A DNA stretch of 64,000 nucleotides from positions 17,340,691 through 17,404,690 of the forward strand of contig CP154955.1 of NCBI GenBank assembly GCA_039621445.1, read 5' to 3'. The translations under genes and the position numbers were made by a program. Each line of letters opens with the position of its first letter. Position 1 is the first letter of the stretch. The stretch comes from Euglena gracilis (lineage: Eukaryota > Euglenida > Euglenophyceae > Euglenales). Under the pieces are notes generated by a model. That model was not told the origin of the DNA, made no database searches, and saw only the letters and a list, made by a program, of their open reading frames with translations. Positions 11,311-23,394 of the stretch are shown in pieces.

Positions 11311-11630
11311 CCCGGATCTGGCCGGGGGGGGGGGGGGTTGTGGGCAGACCCTAGGGTCTGCCCACGGTCGCCAAAGGTCGCCAAAGGTCGCTATGGGTAT
11401 TTCCTACTCAGTCTTTTTTGCATTGTAGCGGCGTAGGCAACTGTTCCAGGGCCCTAAAAAAAAAATCCCTTGTGTGTGCAACACCTTTTGTGTGTATGTT
11501 GCGCTAATTTGCCGTGGAGCGCATTTTTTGACATCGACCCACCCACGACCTTTGGCGACCATGGCGACCTTTGGCGACCCTAGGGTCTGCCCACAACCCC
11601 CCCCCCCCCAGGCCAAATCTACCCCCCCTG
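11310..11630. mobile_element. Inverted-repeat element inside the duplication
   Basis: The ends GGTTGTGGGCAGACCCTAGG and the inverse, each outside GGTCGCCAAAGG words and long G or C runs, bracket about 320 bp. The flanking sequence on both sides continues the homology with the second copy at 14.6 kb, which lacks this block, so the block is an insertion. Confidence 0.7.
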
Positions 11631-11819
11631 AACATGTCCCTACTAAACTGTTCCATGTTGTTTTTGCTACGACCATCAGAGACAACGTGTGTATTTTCTG
11701 CTTCCTGTTGCTGTGACTTGAAGCTTGAAGTTTTTTTGTTTGTCTGTCCGTTTTGTTTGCAACGAAATGATAATCTGGTTCAGATTTGATTTACATTGAT
11801 TTGAATCATTTTTTTTGGT

Positions 11820-12240
11820 GCCACATCTTGGGGGAGGTTTGGGCCACAAGTGTGCTTGCCAGTTTTGGGCTAGCACATGTGGCCAGTTTTGGGCCACAGG
11901 CCGTGGCCAATTTTGGGCCATAGGTGGTGGCCAGTTTTGTGCCACAGGGGGGGTTGGCACAGGTGGTGGCCAGTTTTGTGCCACGGGTGTTGCCCAGTTT
12001 GGTGCCACAGGGGGGTTGGCACAGGTGGTGGCCAGTTTTGTGCCACGGCTGGTGCCCAGTTTGGTGCCACAGGGGGGGGGTTGGCACAGGTGGTGGCCAG
12101 TTTGGTGCCACGGGTGTTGCCCAGTTTGGTGCCACAGGGGGGGGGGATGGCAAAAGTTGCGGCCAGTTTGGTACCACAGGGGGGGGGGGGGGCTGGTAGA
12201 GGTTGTGCCCAGTTTGGTGCTACAGGGGGCTGGGGCCGGA
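11820..12240. repeat. Tandem array of a ~60-bp GGTGGCCAGTTTTGTGCCAC unit
   Basis: About eight degenerate units with GGCCAGTTTTGGGCCAC cores and growing G runs. Several frames stay open on both strands because of the repeat, giving spurious ORFs of over 200 codons. A shorter related array is at 14735-14940. Confidence 0.85.
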
Positions 12241-13273
12241 TGGTTCCTTGTTACTGGCGACCTGAGGAACGTCTGGCCCTTCCAGCTCATAAAAGCCCAA
12301 AATTTTGCTCCCACCGTTGTTCCTGCCGACGATTTCATTGTTCTTTGCCCTCAGGTGGTAAAAGCCGGACCCATAAATGACGGGGCAGCATTTATGCTCT
12401 TATGGTATCGCCGCAACATTTTTGACAAAACCGATGTAAATAATTCCCTGTGTTTCTGACTGACGAGGATAAATGGCTGATTTTTTACGATTGACAAAAG
12501 TCGTCCTTTTTGACGACCGGAATGCTGCATGGCGGGGCGACGTCAATGGCAACTGGGCCATATTTGTCCAGTCATGAAATGAATACATCACCTGACCAAG
12601 AGTTGTCTTTAGCATGTTGAGGATTGCTGAAATATTTCCAAGAAATACTTCCACGAAAAATTTCCGCAATTTTTCATGAAAAACAGGATTTATTTTTCCA
12701 GTGGGAAAATTTAGGAAAATATTCATCCTTTTGCAGTGGTTTTTTGTTATCGGTAATGGAAGGAAGGGACCCATTTTGTGTCATTGAAGGAGCAGAAATG
12801 TCAGAAAAATTCAAAGAAATCACAACAAAAATTGCAAAAAAAATTGGCAGGATTTGTATTTTTAACCAGTTGAGGAGAATGGTTCCGTTCACAACATTTC
12901 AGGACCAAACAAAAACCAAAATCAAATGGCAATGTGATGCAATCAACATCACAACTATGGCGGTCATGCTTGCAATGCGAGGTGATTGATATGAATATGA
13001 TTCACATGAATATGATTCACATGAATATACACCTCATGTCCCAACTTCTGAGGTCAAACCACCAAACAAAAACTCAGCTGAACTAAAAGCTGGCCTCAAA
13101 AAAGTCGCAATTTTTTCGCAATTTTTTTTCTTGGGGAAGCTAGGGCGAGCAGGTGCCCCAAGGGGCGAGGAGGGAGTCCCAGACCCCCCAAACTGCGCGC
13201 TAACCTCGACCAGCAGTGCGCAAAACGGACTCTTTTGCCGTCTGCCCAATTTTGTGCCTCTTGCATTGGAATG

Positions 13274-13417
13274 CTGGAATGGCTCACCGAACTGGCAAAC
13301 AATACCACCTTGCTTTGCCCAAAATGCCATGGTCCGCTTGATGTCTCTGGTCACCACTTGCTTTGTTACAAACACAACAATCTTACTCGGCGGAATGTAG
13401 CAATCAGGACCACTTGA
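13274..13417 (+). pseudogene. Retroelement ORF remnant (Cys/His zinc-binding tail)
   Basis: The peptide LEWLTELANNTTLLCPKCHG, then PLDVSGHHLLCYKHNN and LTRRNVAIRT, matches a common reverse-transcriptase-associated motif: CPxC-G-xLD-xxGHHxxxC followed by an RxN-A-xR segment, seen near the end of many non-LTR and RT-like ORFs. It stops at a TGA. No reverse-transcriptase palm motif is visible nearby, so only this tail survives. Confidence 0.45.
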
Positions 13418-14469
13418 CATCGGGGGGTCGGCACGCCGTGGCGAGCCGTCCGGCTAGGGGGGGGGGGGAGGGGGGTTTTTGGCGTGGCGAGGGGGTCCCG
13501 GATGGGGGGGGAGGGGTGCGCGGGGGTTTTCCAAGAAAATTTTCTTTGGCGCGGCTGACATGGCGTGACGAGGGGGTCTGAAAAGGGGGGGGGGGTAAAA
13601 TGGCGTGGCGAGGGGGTCGGTGAGGGGGGGGGGAGGGGTGTGCCGACCCCCCATCCTTGGCTCAGCGAGCAGGTTTCCAAGCAAAAAAGGAGCAAAATGC
13701 TCAGGTTTGGGTATTTTGCGGGAAAAATAAAAATATTTTTTCCAGTGGAAAAATTGTGGGAAAGTTGCGGAAAAATTGGAAATATTTTTGATATTTTTCA
13801 ATGATATAAAAATTGACCAAGGATGGGTGACGATCACGGGGTGTACCCCCGCGCCCCCCCCCCGTGCCCCCCCCCCCCCCCCCGCAACCCGCAACCCACA
13901 TATGGAGGGTTTCCGCATCCCAATACTGGTAGGAGCCAAAAAAATATATATGGCACCAATTGGGATTGGCGGAACCAAATTTGCCAAAAATGTGTGATAA
14001 ATTCGTAATTGGATTGATTTTTGGACCCCAAAGTTCCAAATATAGGTCACATGTGACGTTGCACGTGAGGTCACACATCGTCATTGGTCAAAACAGCCAC
14101 GTTCCCCCCGCGACCCCCCCCCCTCGCGCCAAAAAAAATGGCAAAAAATGACCAATTTTCACACCTGAAAATCACCGATTTTGGGCCGCGCGCGGTGCGC
14201 AGTCGCCCTCAGACCCCCCCCCCTCCATGCGGCCGCTCGCGCAACCGCATCACCCCAGTGGTGGGATGATGGCACCTTGAAGCAAGGTTCGGCAAATTTC
14301 GAAATTTTGGGAATTTTTCATTTCAATTGAAAAATTCGAAAAATTCGAATTTTTCAAAAAATTTCAAAAATCGCGGAACGCGAATCTGGGTGTTCCTAAT
14401 TCAACAGAACATTGGTGCTCGGTGGAAGAGACTTGCATTTTGTGGACTGTGCAGACAACTCTAAGATGC

Positions 14470-14720
14470 CAGCCTGATGTAGGAGCATATGGTGAATTTG
14501 TCGATTCTTTCAGTGAATGTATATTTTTCTCTGTTGCAGATCTCACAGGCAAGAAATTATTGAAGTTTATCACGCTTGAAATGAACTTATTGGAAGGAGG
14601 TTTAGTATTCTGAACCTGAGCATGTCCCTGCTAAACTGCTCCGTTTGTATGACTGCCAACAACGTGTGTGTTGTTTGGTTTCTGTTGCTGTTCCTGTTTG
14701 CTTTTCAATGGCAAAGAACT
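14470..14720 (+). pseudogene. Duplicated exon-like segment, copy 2 (SAM-like)
   Basis: The frame reads YGEFVDSF and, beyond 27 bases with intron-like ends (GTGAAT...TTGCAG), NLTGKKLLKFITLEM. The pattern Y-x-x-x-F then TGKxLLxxx resembles the second half of a SAM domain. The following 100 bp (CCTGAGCATGTCCCTGCTAA and onward) match 11625-11720. Confidence 0.35.
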
Positions 14721-14734
14721 AGCAAGTTTCGGTG

Positions 14735-14940
14735 CACAGTTTTGGGCAGAAGTACTGGCCAGTTTTGGGCCACATGCTGGCCAGTTTTTTGGCCAGATGT
14801 GGTGGCCAGTTTTTTGGCCAGATGTGAGATGTGATGGCCAGTTTTGGGCCACACGTGCTGGCCACTTTTGGGCAGAAGTGCTGGCCAGTTTTGGGCTACA
14901 TGCTAGCCAGTTTTGGGCCAGATGTGGAGAGGGTTTGGTG
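14735..14940. repeat. Short tandem array, GGCCAGTTTTGGGCCACA type
   Basis: About seven degenerate units of GCTGGCCAGTTTTGGGCC. It occupies the same place relative to the duplicated exon as the longer array at 11820-12240, so the two loci are segmental duplicates. Confidence 0.8.
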
Positions 14941-16576
14941 CAGGGGGTTTTGGCATCCACTGGGGGAAAAAATGAAGGCCGAAAAAATTCATTGGGAAAA
15001 TATTGGCGTACAGAAATCCTACCAAAATTTTCAGGCTTTGAAAATCCTGCCTCAAAAATTTCAAAATCACCCTTTTCCAATCATCTTGCAAACAAAACCT
15101 GCCAATTTTTTCTGGGCTGCTTTCAGGTTTGGCACCAATTTTTTCGGCTTCCAATTTTGTCTAGCTTCAATTCCCCCCCCCCCCCGGTACGGGGTGGGGT
15201 GGCCTGGGGGGGGGGCTTCTACGGGTGGGGTGGTCTGGGGTTGGTTTTTTGTCCGTTTTATCGGGAGGGTTATGCGGAGTGGGGGTGGACTTCTGCAACT
15301 GGGGCCATGGCTGGGGGGGGGCCCGCAAAAAAAAATCCCCTGTTGGAGCCAAGTGCGGGACTCTCCGCAAAGGCAGGCCGAGGTTTTTTTTCTGTCTTCG
15401 AGTGCCTTGGGAATGCCGTCACTGTGGGGGGGGAAGGACGGTAGCCAGCGGAAGAAAAACAGATCCCCAATGCAGTGCTTCACGTTGCGGAATTTTTGGA
15501 AATTTTCCTAACGAAAAATTCGAATAATTCAACATTGAAAAATTCGAATTATTCGAAACGGAAAAAAACGCCGAACCCTGCCTTGAAGCAACACAAAGTC
15601 CGCACGCGGCCCAAAAATGGTGGAACTACTGCAATTAAGAAAAGCTGAGCAAGATGCCACCGATGGCAACCACATGCATTTGGGGCGACGGCAGTACAGC
15701 CGGGGTTTTTTGGGGACCCTCCCCCCTCCCCCCCCCTGTACAGTTGGGATTTTCGGAGACCCCCCCCTAGTGCCGACCTCCCCGAGACAGATGAAAATTT
15801 TGACACCAAAAATGGCCTTTTTAGACCCAAAAAAGGCCTTAAAATTTTTTCCGACGCCTTCGGCGCCGGGTTTTGGCCGATTTTTGAGGGGGGTTGGCAG
15901 TACAGTTGGGACCCGGCCCCCCCCCCCCCCCGGTGTTGAGACAGTACAGCAAAAAGTGCCAAAAATGCAAAAAAAATCTGACCTCGGGACCCCGCCCTCC
16001 CCCCCCCTGCCAACGCTCCTTTGCTCGGAGGGCACAACTGTCTGCATGTTATTTCCTCGTGGCTCAGTGTGATGAAAGTTAAACCAGTTTTTTTTTAAAA
16101 AAAGTTAGTTCCTCGTGAAAAAACCCTGTCCTGAGGCCCCAGAGCTGCCCATGCGCTGACCATCAGCGAAATACCAGCCTGCCATTCCAACAGCTGGCCA
16201 GATCTTCCACCACATTGTATGTCCAAGCAAACGTCCGCTGGGCCCAGCTAGCTAGTGCGCAAGGCTGCGCAATCTAGACGACTCATGGATAGGGGGCAAG
16301 CCGAAGAAAATCATTCACCTTGTCTCTTGTCTGAGGTGAGAAAAAAACAAACAACTCGGCTAGGCGCAGGTACGTGATCAACATTGGTGTTGGTGGGAGC
16401 CTCCCCCCCAGGGCTCTACGGGAATCCCCGATGTAGCTCCCTCCCCCCACACCTTCCTGTACAACCCCCCCCCCCAAACCCGCCCAGCCTTCCAGAATAC
16501 ACCCCCCCCTGCCCGATGCCTGAGTTTGTACGCTCGACTTTTCGATGCTCTTATTTTTCTGCTGAACAAATCCCTC

Positions 16577-16966
16577 TCAATGCAAAAAGAATTCTGCTTT
16601 TTTTGAAGATAGCAACATTGCAGGGTTTTTTTTCACGGAACCACTGTTTTTTTCATAAAAAAATCTTCTAGTTTTTTTTTGTTTTGAGGTTGTGTGTTTT
16701 TTTCGCCGTGCAACTTTTTCAAGTTCACCACATCGACAGTGTTTTTTTTTGAAAAAATAATTCATCTTCAAATTTACAAAAAGATGTTCACAAAAAGCAC
16801 CATATTTATCCCTAAATTCGGCCAACAGGGAGGAATCCAGCGGTCTTTTCGCAAATTTCTGCTCGCATACTCCAGTCCGAACTTTGTGCCACTCGAACAT
16901 CGGCGCTACGGAATTTATGCCATCGGAAGTAAAGGCCCCTCCGGTATATCTACGAATCAGTCGCAT
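16577..16966 (-). CDS. Open frame of uncertain reality
   Basis: A 129-codon frame starting MRLIRRYTGGAFTSDGINS continues with CEQKFAKRPLDSSLLAEFRD before dissolving into AAA runs. The middle has the look of a coding exon (mixed charge, few repeats), but the base composition is AT-richer than the confirmed exons and I recognise no family. Another frame on the plus strand is also open here. Confidence 0.2.
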   Translation of the reverse strand: MRLIRRYTGGAFTSDGINSVAPMFEWHKVRTGVCEQKFAKRPLDSSLLAEFRDKYGAFCEHLFVNLKMNYFFKKKHCRCGELEKVARRKKHTTSKQKKTRRFFYEKNSGSVKKNPAMLLSSKKAEFFLH

Positions 16967-18605
16967 TCAATGAGACGCCCAAGTACTTTCCGAAACTGTT
17001 TTGCGCTCCTTGCGCAAAGTGGGATCAAATCACATTGCCCTTTTGCCTTGGTGGTTTTGGGATTTTGGGACCAAGCGTCATTTAATTGCCAGCTCGCATC
17101 ACTAGTTGTGGATTACTTGAAAGTTCCCTCTGGATTCGAATGAGCACCTGCGGACACCCATGTGTGCCCTTGAAGTTCACGCTTCTCGGCAGTCTCCTCT
17201 TGGCCCCCCTGTAGGGCTGAACCCAGGGGGGGCAACATGGACCCTCAAGAAGAAGAAAAAAGTACCCTCACCCCCCCTAATTGCCCCCAGGGCTGACGTT
17301 TTTTTTGTTTTAAAACAAAGCAAAAAAACTTTCATGAATAAAAAACGGTTTAAAAACGGTTTTTTGTTTCAAAAAAGAGTGTTTTTTTTAAATAAAACAC
17401 TGCAAATAGGAAAAAAACTTGTTTAAAAACACTTGTTTTAAAACAATGCCTCAGCCCTGATTGCCCCCCCCCCCTAATTGGCTAATTGGGGGTCCTTAAG
17501 GGAGGTCCATTAGCCAATTGGGGGGGGTTAGCCCAATTGGCCAATGGACGTTCCCTTGGCCAACTTTGGCCAATTTCGGCAAGGGCTCAGAAAACCTCCA
17601 AAAACGTCCGTTTCGAAAATGTTAAAAATTGCCGGATAAGAAATCGACCAATTTTGCACACGTCAAAAATTATGGGGTCGGGGTCCTCGAGCCCCCCCCT
17701 AATTGTCCCCCCCCTGATTGGCTAATTGGGGGTCTGAAGGAGACCGGCCATTAGCCAAATAGGGGGGGGGGTGAGGGTACCCAAAATAAAAAAATGCCAG
17801 AATCCAAAAGGAGAGTCATCAAAAATGGCATTTCGTTGATTTAAAAAGTGGGGGAAAATGAACAAAATTCTATCTTTCCCCCTTCTGAATTGTAATTGAA
17901 AGAGATGAAAGACGGATGAGAAAATGAAAGTGCACATACCCTCGATCCCATAGTTGCTAGGTTGTTGCTTAATGCAACAAAACAATGCCCGCCATTTGTT
18001 GTCCAATTTTATGTCTTCCTCTGAATCCATTGGTCTGTCTGTAGAACCCCAACGCAAATTTGACATTTGATGTCTACGCTGGAAAGACCTACAAAACAAC
18101 CCACATCAGACAAAAAGGAAACAACACAAGCATACCGAGCCCAGCTTCTTTTGAACTTGTCATCCTGGTCATTGGAGGCTAGGCGCGCCGCGGGAGGGTC
18201 CGGGACCCCCCCCTCCCCCCCCCCTACGCGGCCGCCCGCGCGGCCGCTCGCCCCCCATGGACCCCCCCCCACTGTGCCTAGCATAGCCAACAAAAAAAAT
18301 TGTGAAAAATCGCGACTTTTTTGAGGCCCAAAAATGACCAAAAATGACCATTTTCGGACATAAAATGGCAAATTTGGGGGCTGCGCGCTCTGTGCGCGGC
18401 CAAAAAAGCACTTTTTTGGTCAAAAATGGCCCAAAAATGGCAAAAAATGACCACTTTTTGGACCCGAAAATCACCGATTTTAGGGTGCGCGCCGCCCGCG
18501 CGGCCGCCCTCGGACCCCCTCCCCCCCTCCCCCCCGCGCGGCCGCCCGCGCGGCCGCTCGCCCCCCCCCCACCCCCCCCCCCCCCCCCCCCCCCCCCCGC
18601 TGTGC

Positions 18606-18918
18606 CTAGCCTCCATTGTGGATGACCTTCGCCATCTGGACCAGTGCGTCGCTGTCGACAGCCCAGCCAGCCGCACCTCCTTGATGCCGTTGTTCAATTG
18701 TTGTTGCTTTCTTCCAGCTTGTTGAGGTAGCCTGGTCTTCCAGTTTCCCGGAGCACACCACCTGCAAGATGTGTACATACCCAGTCAACAACTGTCGACT
18801 TGGGGGGGGACTTGGGACCCCATTTCCGCTGCACTCCCTTGAAGCCGTTGATATTGAACTCCTGAACAACTTCATTTTTAAAGTCTACGTTGTACGTTGC
18901 ACCTTGAAGTGGTAACAA
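18606..18918 (-). CDS. Coding-like exon(s), possible DNA-binding protein or transposase N-terminus
   Basis: After an acceptor-like CCACTTCAAG the frame reads TYNVDFKNEVVQEFNINGFK then PPKSTVVDW, a helix-turn-helix-like arrangement. At GTATGTACACATCTTGCAG the sense moves to a second frame (SWKKATTIEQRHQGG, ALVQMAKVIHNGG) ending at a TAG at 18606. Either a very short intron or a frameshift joins them. The pattern is reminiscent of transposase DNA-binding heads, but the family is not identified. It may continue an exon at 19266-19130. Confidence 0.4.
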
Positions 18919-19129
18919 AAGAGAAATGAAAAAATTACGGACACCGGGACACCTTTCATATGATCCCCTTTTATACGGAGTGGCACAAAGTTCGTTGGGA
19001 TGTTTTCCCGTTGCTCACTGTTCGGAAAGCTTCGGTCCTAATTTTTAAGCGCGGAAACGTACGCTAAACATTTCTTGTCACTTTGTGGAAGATGAACAAA
19101 CACGACTGTTACAAGCTGCTCCCCAGAAT

Positions 19130-19266
19130 ACCAGTTTGTGGCCTTTTGACATGGACGTTGACGCCTCTTTCGAAGATTCAGTGTCCTCGCCATTCCTTGT
19201 TTGCACTTTTTTTTCCAACAGGGGATCGAGCGTCTTCTTGAAAGACAAGGCTGCGCACAAGGCCAT
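19130..19266 (-). CDS. Possible first exon upstream of 18.9 kb
   Basis: The start MALCAALSFKKTLDPLLEKK lies just after an AG. The frame stays protein-like to a possible GTGTTTG donor near 19125. It is colinear with the exon at 18918 on the same strand, so the two may be one small gene. I do not recognise it. Confidence 0.3.
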
Positions 19267-19949
19267 CTTGCTGGTTCGCTGACAAGACGGCTGGCACGTC
19301 TGTATGACAACTGAATATTAACAATGATCTGATCCATTTTTTGTGCTGTTCTGGGGGCCAATGAAAACTGTAGCACTGGAGCTGGAAAAAACCAGACATT
19401 GATGGTTTTCTGGCTTTTCCTGGGTTTGGATCTTCTTTTTGGGTTGTCGCCTGGGTTTTTCTAAAACAACTGGCACAGGGCTGCTCCATGCCTGGGGCCT
19501 GCAACATACATAGAACATCAGGTTTGCAGATCTTCCCCCCACGGGGGTTGCTGCACATATGCAATGTATATGTATATGTCTGTACATGTAAAATGTATGC
19601 CAGCTCCAATTTTGTCCCAGCCCCGTCGCAGCAGCACCCCACACCATTTTGCTGAATCCACGAAGCGCCAACAATTTTTTGGGTTGTTGGGGGGTTGTCC
19701 GACAGTCAATTTTTTTAACCCGTTTGGGCCCCGTCGTTTGACAAGGGGGGCAGACATGTAAAAAAAGTTCAACTGCAAGAGACATGAATTCTCACAAACA
19801 AAGACCAAACCCCCATGGGCCAATTTTGGATTATCGGATTTTTTTTTGGTTCGGTCCAGAAAGGGGGCTAAGGCACGCCAGCCCGCGCCACCACACCCTG
19901 GTGGATACCTGGACCTTATGAACCACAAAATTGGGCGGCGCATCCCGCC

Positions 19950-20219
19950 CAGGCTTCTTTTTAAGTCAGCAGCCCCCCCCCCCCCGGGGGGAGGGTGGGT
20001 GGGTCCGGGCCGGACCCCCCCCCCCCCGGGGGGGGGTCCCGCGCCAGAGGCGCTGGGTATACCTTTTCGGCGCGAAGCGCCGAAAATTTTTGAAAATTGC
20101 CTTTAACGGGCCCGATTTTGGGGGGGTCCCCGCCCCCCCCCCGGGGGGGGGGGCCCGCGCCACCCTGGGTGGGTGGAGGGGGACCCCTCCCCCCCCCGGG
20201 GGTCTTAAAAAGAAGCCTG
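19950..20219. mobile_element. hAT-type MITE (family CAGGCTTC), 8-bp TSD ATCCCGCC
   Basis: The terminal repeats are CAGGCTTCTTTTTAAG and its exact inverse. Perfect 8-bp duplications ATCCCGCC flank it (19942-19949 and 20220-20227). The interior is C and G tracts plus a TTTTCGGCGC-GAAG-CGCCGAAAA hairpin. Removing the element with one duplication copy leaves one continuous frame between 19846 and 20588, though I cannot show that this frame is a gene. A sister copy lies at 60968-61258. Confidence 0.92.
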
Positions 20220-20956
20220 ATCCCGCCACGGCTCTCCAAACTTTTGCTGGACGGGGCCTGCATTTTTTCCTTCCCGAAAAGCAGACAGCCGCCTTTACCC
20301 GGCCACAGTCTCCGGGGAAAAAATTGCTCATTACCCACTAGCCCTTGCCTCCTCGAACGTCAAAAAAAAGCGCACCAGCAACAAAAACCGGCAGACAAAG
20401 GGAGTGCGAGAAAACTTTATCGCTTTTTCGGGAGGGGAATCCATCGCTGGATATTTCTTTGGAAAGGGAATTCCTCAGAACCCCGGTGGAGCGGCCTCGA
20501 CAGGTCCTTGTGCTTCTCTTTGGCTTCCTCTCCTTGCAGGTTTGTTTCCTCGAGGGAGTGCGATAAAAAGGGCTTTGGGCTAGGGTAAAACAGGCAAAAA
20601 CACCAAGCTCAAGAAGGAACTGCGAGTTGGAAAAGGTTGCTGCGTGGCTTTGCCACCTGGAGGGCCGGGTGGGATGGGGCTCGAAAATGTCTTTTTCCCG
20701 AGCCTAGCGACATTTTTCAGGGCTGCACGCCCTGTTCATTCAAAAGGACCGTTGCATAGCCTGATGTCCGGGATAGTCGGCGGTTCCCTTCCGGGCTGCG
20801 GAGCGTTTGCTGGAAGAAACTTTCAACTTTGAACAAACTTTCACTGGAATAAACCAAACCCTGCAGGATTGGGGCTTTTGAAACATTCTCCGTCCAGGAA
20901 AACCTCTTTCCACCTGGCACGACTTACCGTGGCCTTAAAAAGTCAGCCTCTTTTTG

Positions 20957-21122
20957 AAACCGTGTTTGGGCCGATTTCGAGATGTAGAACGTCTCAAATC
21001 TTCACCAAAAGACGGTTTCAAAACAGGAACGGTGTTTCGGGCGAAGGTTTTCGGGGGCCTAGAGGTGACCACGGCGCCCCGTTCCCAGGCTCCCCACAAC
21101 TCTTGGCCCAAACAAAGTTCTT
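20957..21122. repeat. Dispersed repeat, copy 2
   Basis: This is the second copy of the 8946-9140 repeat, with the same outer GTGTTTGGGCC and inner GACCACGGCGCC segments but a 20-bp deletion near the GC-rich hairpin. Confidence 0.75.
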
Positions 21123-22229
21123 GTCATAAAAGACCAGGGAGACTTGGGTGGTTTTTGCGGCCAGTAAAGGAGGGGGGGGTCTGGTGTGCGAAATCGAAAC
21201 TCATAAATCAAATTCAAAAAAATAACTGCCAGAAATATGTTTTGGGGGGATTGTTGCCCAAAAAATCGTCCCTGGCGCCTTTCATTGGGTTTAAAAGCGG
21301 GGGGGGGCCAATGATTTAAAAAAAAACTGAAACAAACTGAAACAAAAAATTCAGCAGAGGCAGGAACACCAATTGCAAAACACGAGCACTTTCAAACAGA
21401 CCGGTTTCCCCAGAACATGGATGTGGTGAAGGTGCCGGCATCCAAAACTTGGGAAATCCACGTTTCGACAGCCAACAACCAACTGCAACCACCTTATTTG
21501 CGATGGATGCGGTTGGGGTCGCTCAGCATCGGCCGCGCCAAATGGGCAGCAGAGGCGACCGAGAAGAGGATCGCAACAGGTCGAAAGCAGGGCGGCTTTT
21601 GTGCCTTCTCCGGGGGGGGGGACCCAAAAGACATTTGAAAGCCAGAAACAACAAACAGAAAAAAAGTATCAGTTGACGTTTTCATTCTTTTCTGGAGCTC
21701 AAACACCAGCGCATTTGTATTCAATGCTAAACTGAATGTTGTGTAAATCAAATCATTTCTGCGGCAATTCATCAACGTTCCCCCCTCTGGCTCACTGCCT
21801 TATGTGCTGCCTTTTGAACATATTTTTAATTTGACTTGTCAAAACACGGAGGTTTTGTGTTGTGCCTCATCGCATGATGTGGGGGGTGAGTTGTGCACAA
21901 ATGAAGAAATCACATGGTGCATGCACCTTTGGAATGCTTCCCCTTAAACCTTCAAAAGAGGGTTCCTTTCCAGTTGATCGTGGCACAATAAATTCCAGAT
22001 GCAGGAAACCCACCACCTTTGGTGGAGGTCTAGGACTGCCACTCCTTGAAGCCAAATGTGGCAAAAAAGCGCCAAGCCTTTTGATCTCCAGCAGCAGGAA
22101 GGGTGGAAAGTTCTTCTTCAAGAATGTTTGCAAAATGCAATGCTTTTCCTTTGCATGGTTCGTACTGATTTATGCGCAAAAGGCAAAACTTTTGCTTTTG
22201 CTTCACCAATGGATTGGTGTTTGGTGACG

Positions 22230-22427
22230 TTACAAAAGCAGCCCAGCTCCCACCAAAGGCAGTGACATGAGAACGGCGAAGGGGAAGGCGAAGCCGAGGA
22301 AGCGCGGCCGGTCGTGCTTGTGGATGCCGGAGAGCACAAGGCCATCCACCTCCACGCCCTTCAGCCGCTTCTGGTTGGGGCCGCAACACTTGCTTATCGA
22401 CCCGCCCATCCTGATGGGGTTGGCCAC
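22230..22427 (-). CDS. Unidentified membrane protein, last exon
   Basis: This exon follows an ATGCAAAG acceptor in phase 0 and runs 65 codons to TAA. The peptide has a basic, cysteine-containing stretch (GSISKCCGPNQKRLKG), then VDGLVLSGIHKHDRPR, and ends in a hydrophobic segment FLGFAFPFAVLMSLPLVGAG that looks like a C-terminal transmembrane helix. Codons are strongly GC-ending, as in the UTP23-like gene. It joins in phase to the exon at 22905-22792. Confidence 0.6.
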   Translation of the reverse strand: MANPIRMGGSISKCCGPNQKRLKGVEVDGLVLSGIHKHDRPRFLGFAFPFAVLMSLPLVGAGLLL

Positions 22428-22791
22428 CTTTGCATCATTAATCACCTTCTCAAAAATGAAAATGAATGTTTCAAAATGGTTTGGAAGAAATACAAAACGG
22501 CCCCAAAAATTGTCAAAATATGGGAATAAAGAAATGTGCACAGGAAAACCCTGTGCTTTTTGCGCACCTTTTGGTCAAGAACGTGAAATATGCCAGAAAT
22601 TTTCGAAATATGCGCAAAAATATATGCCCACATATTTACCCCCTCCCTGCTGAATTAAATGCACTCGTTATCGCTCTCATTCCTTCTTCAACGTTGGTGC
22701 CTGGCCTCGGGATCTGGAGCCCAGAGGAGTCCACCCTTAAGCAGGGGTCCGGTTGGGGCTCTTGGGCTGCTGCTTGAGCGCAGCCATACAC

Positions 22792-22905
22792 ACGGGACAG
22801 GTAGGGGTCGAGGCTCTCGCGGTACACGGACTGGGCCATGACGAACATCTTCACCAGCGCCGTGATGTGCCAGCCCGACAGGGGCACGCCGAGGGAGGAC
22901 AGCAC
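22792..22905 (-). CDS. Unidentified membrane protein, exon
   Basis: It lies between a clear acceptor (GGTGCCCCGTAG) and a CGT|GTGTAT donor, 38 codons, phase 0 at both ends. The peptide VLSSLGVPLSGWHITALVKM then AQSVYRESLDPYLSR is partly hydrophobic. Codon third positions are nearly all G or C. Confidence 0.6.
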
Positions 22906-23394
22906 CTACGGGGCACCAAGCAAGGCAATTTTCAAGACCTGGCGGGGGGGGGCACCCACCCCTGGGGGGGGGGTTCGGGTCTCTTTGAGCTGGACATCAG
23001 GGAATTTTTAAAGACCCTGGGGGGGAGGGTCCAACCGGCTGGCTGCAAAAAGGTCCTGGCTGGAAACGAGGTGCCGATCTGCGGGAATCAAAAGAAACCA
23101 CTTGGGACCTGTGAAATAAAGCCCTAAGGACCCTGTATGACCCCATGTATGACAGCTGCAGACCTCTCCCCAAACACAGCCCGTGCTGACCCAGGTTTGA
23201 AATCTTCCCAACAATTGCTTTCTAGACATTCTCCGTGGGATTCTTCCCTCTCAGCCCCATGCCCCATCGTCCTTGCGGCCAAGCACCTCTGGTCAGCCAT
23301 GCCCTTGGGCCCAGCATCGCCCAGCATCGCCCAGCATCGCCTTTGGAGCCCTTGAAGGTGTACCTATAATGCCTGCTGTTTTTGCCGCTCTAGC

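Noticed and set aside
11676-12459. Overlapping ORFs of over 200 codons on both strands
   Set aside because: They follow the 60-bp tandem array; Trp/Pro/Gly patterns mirror the repeat.
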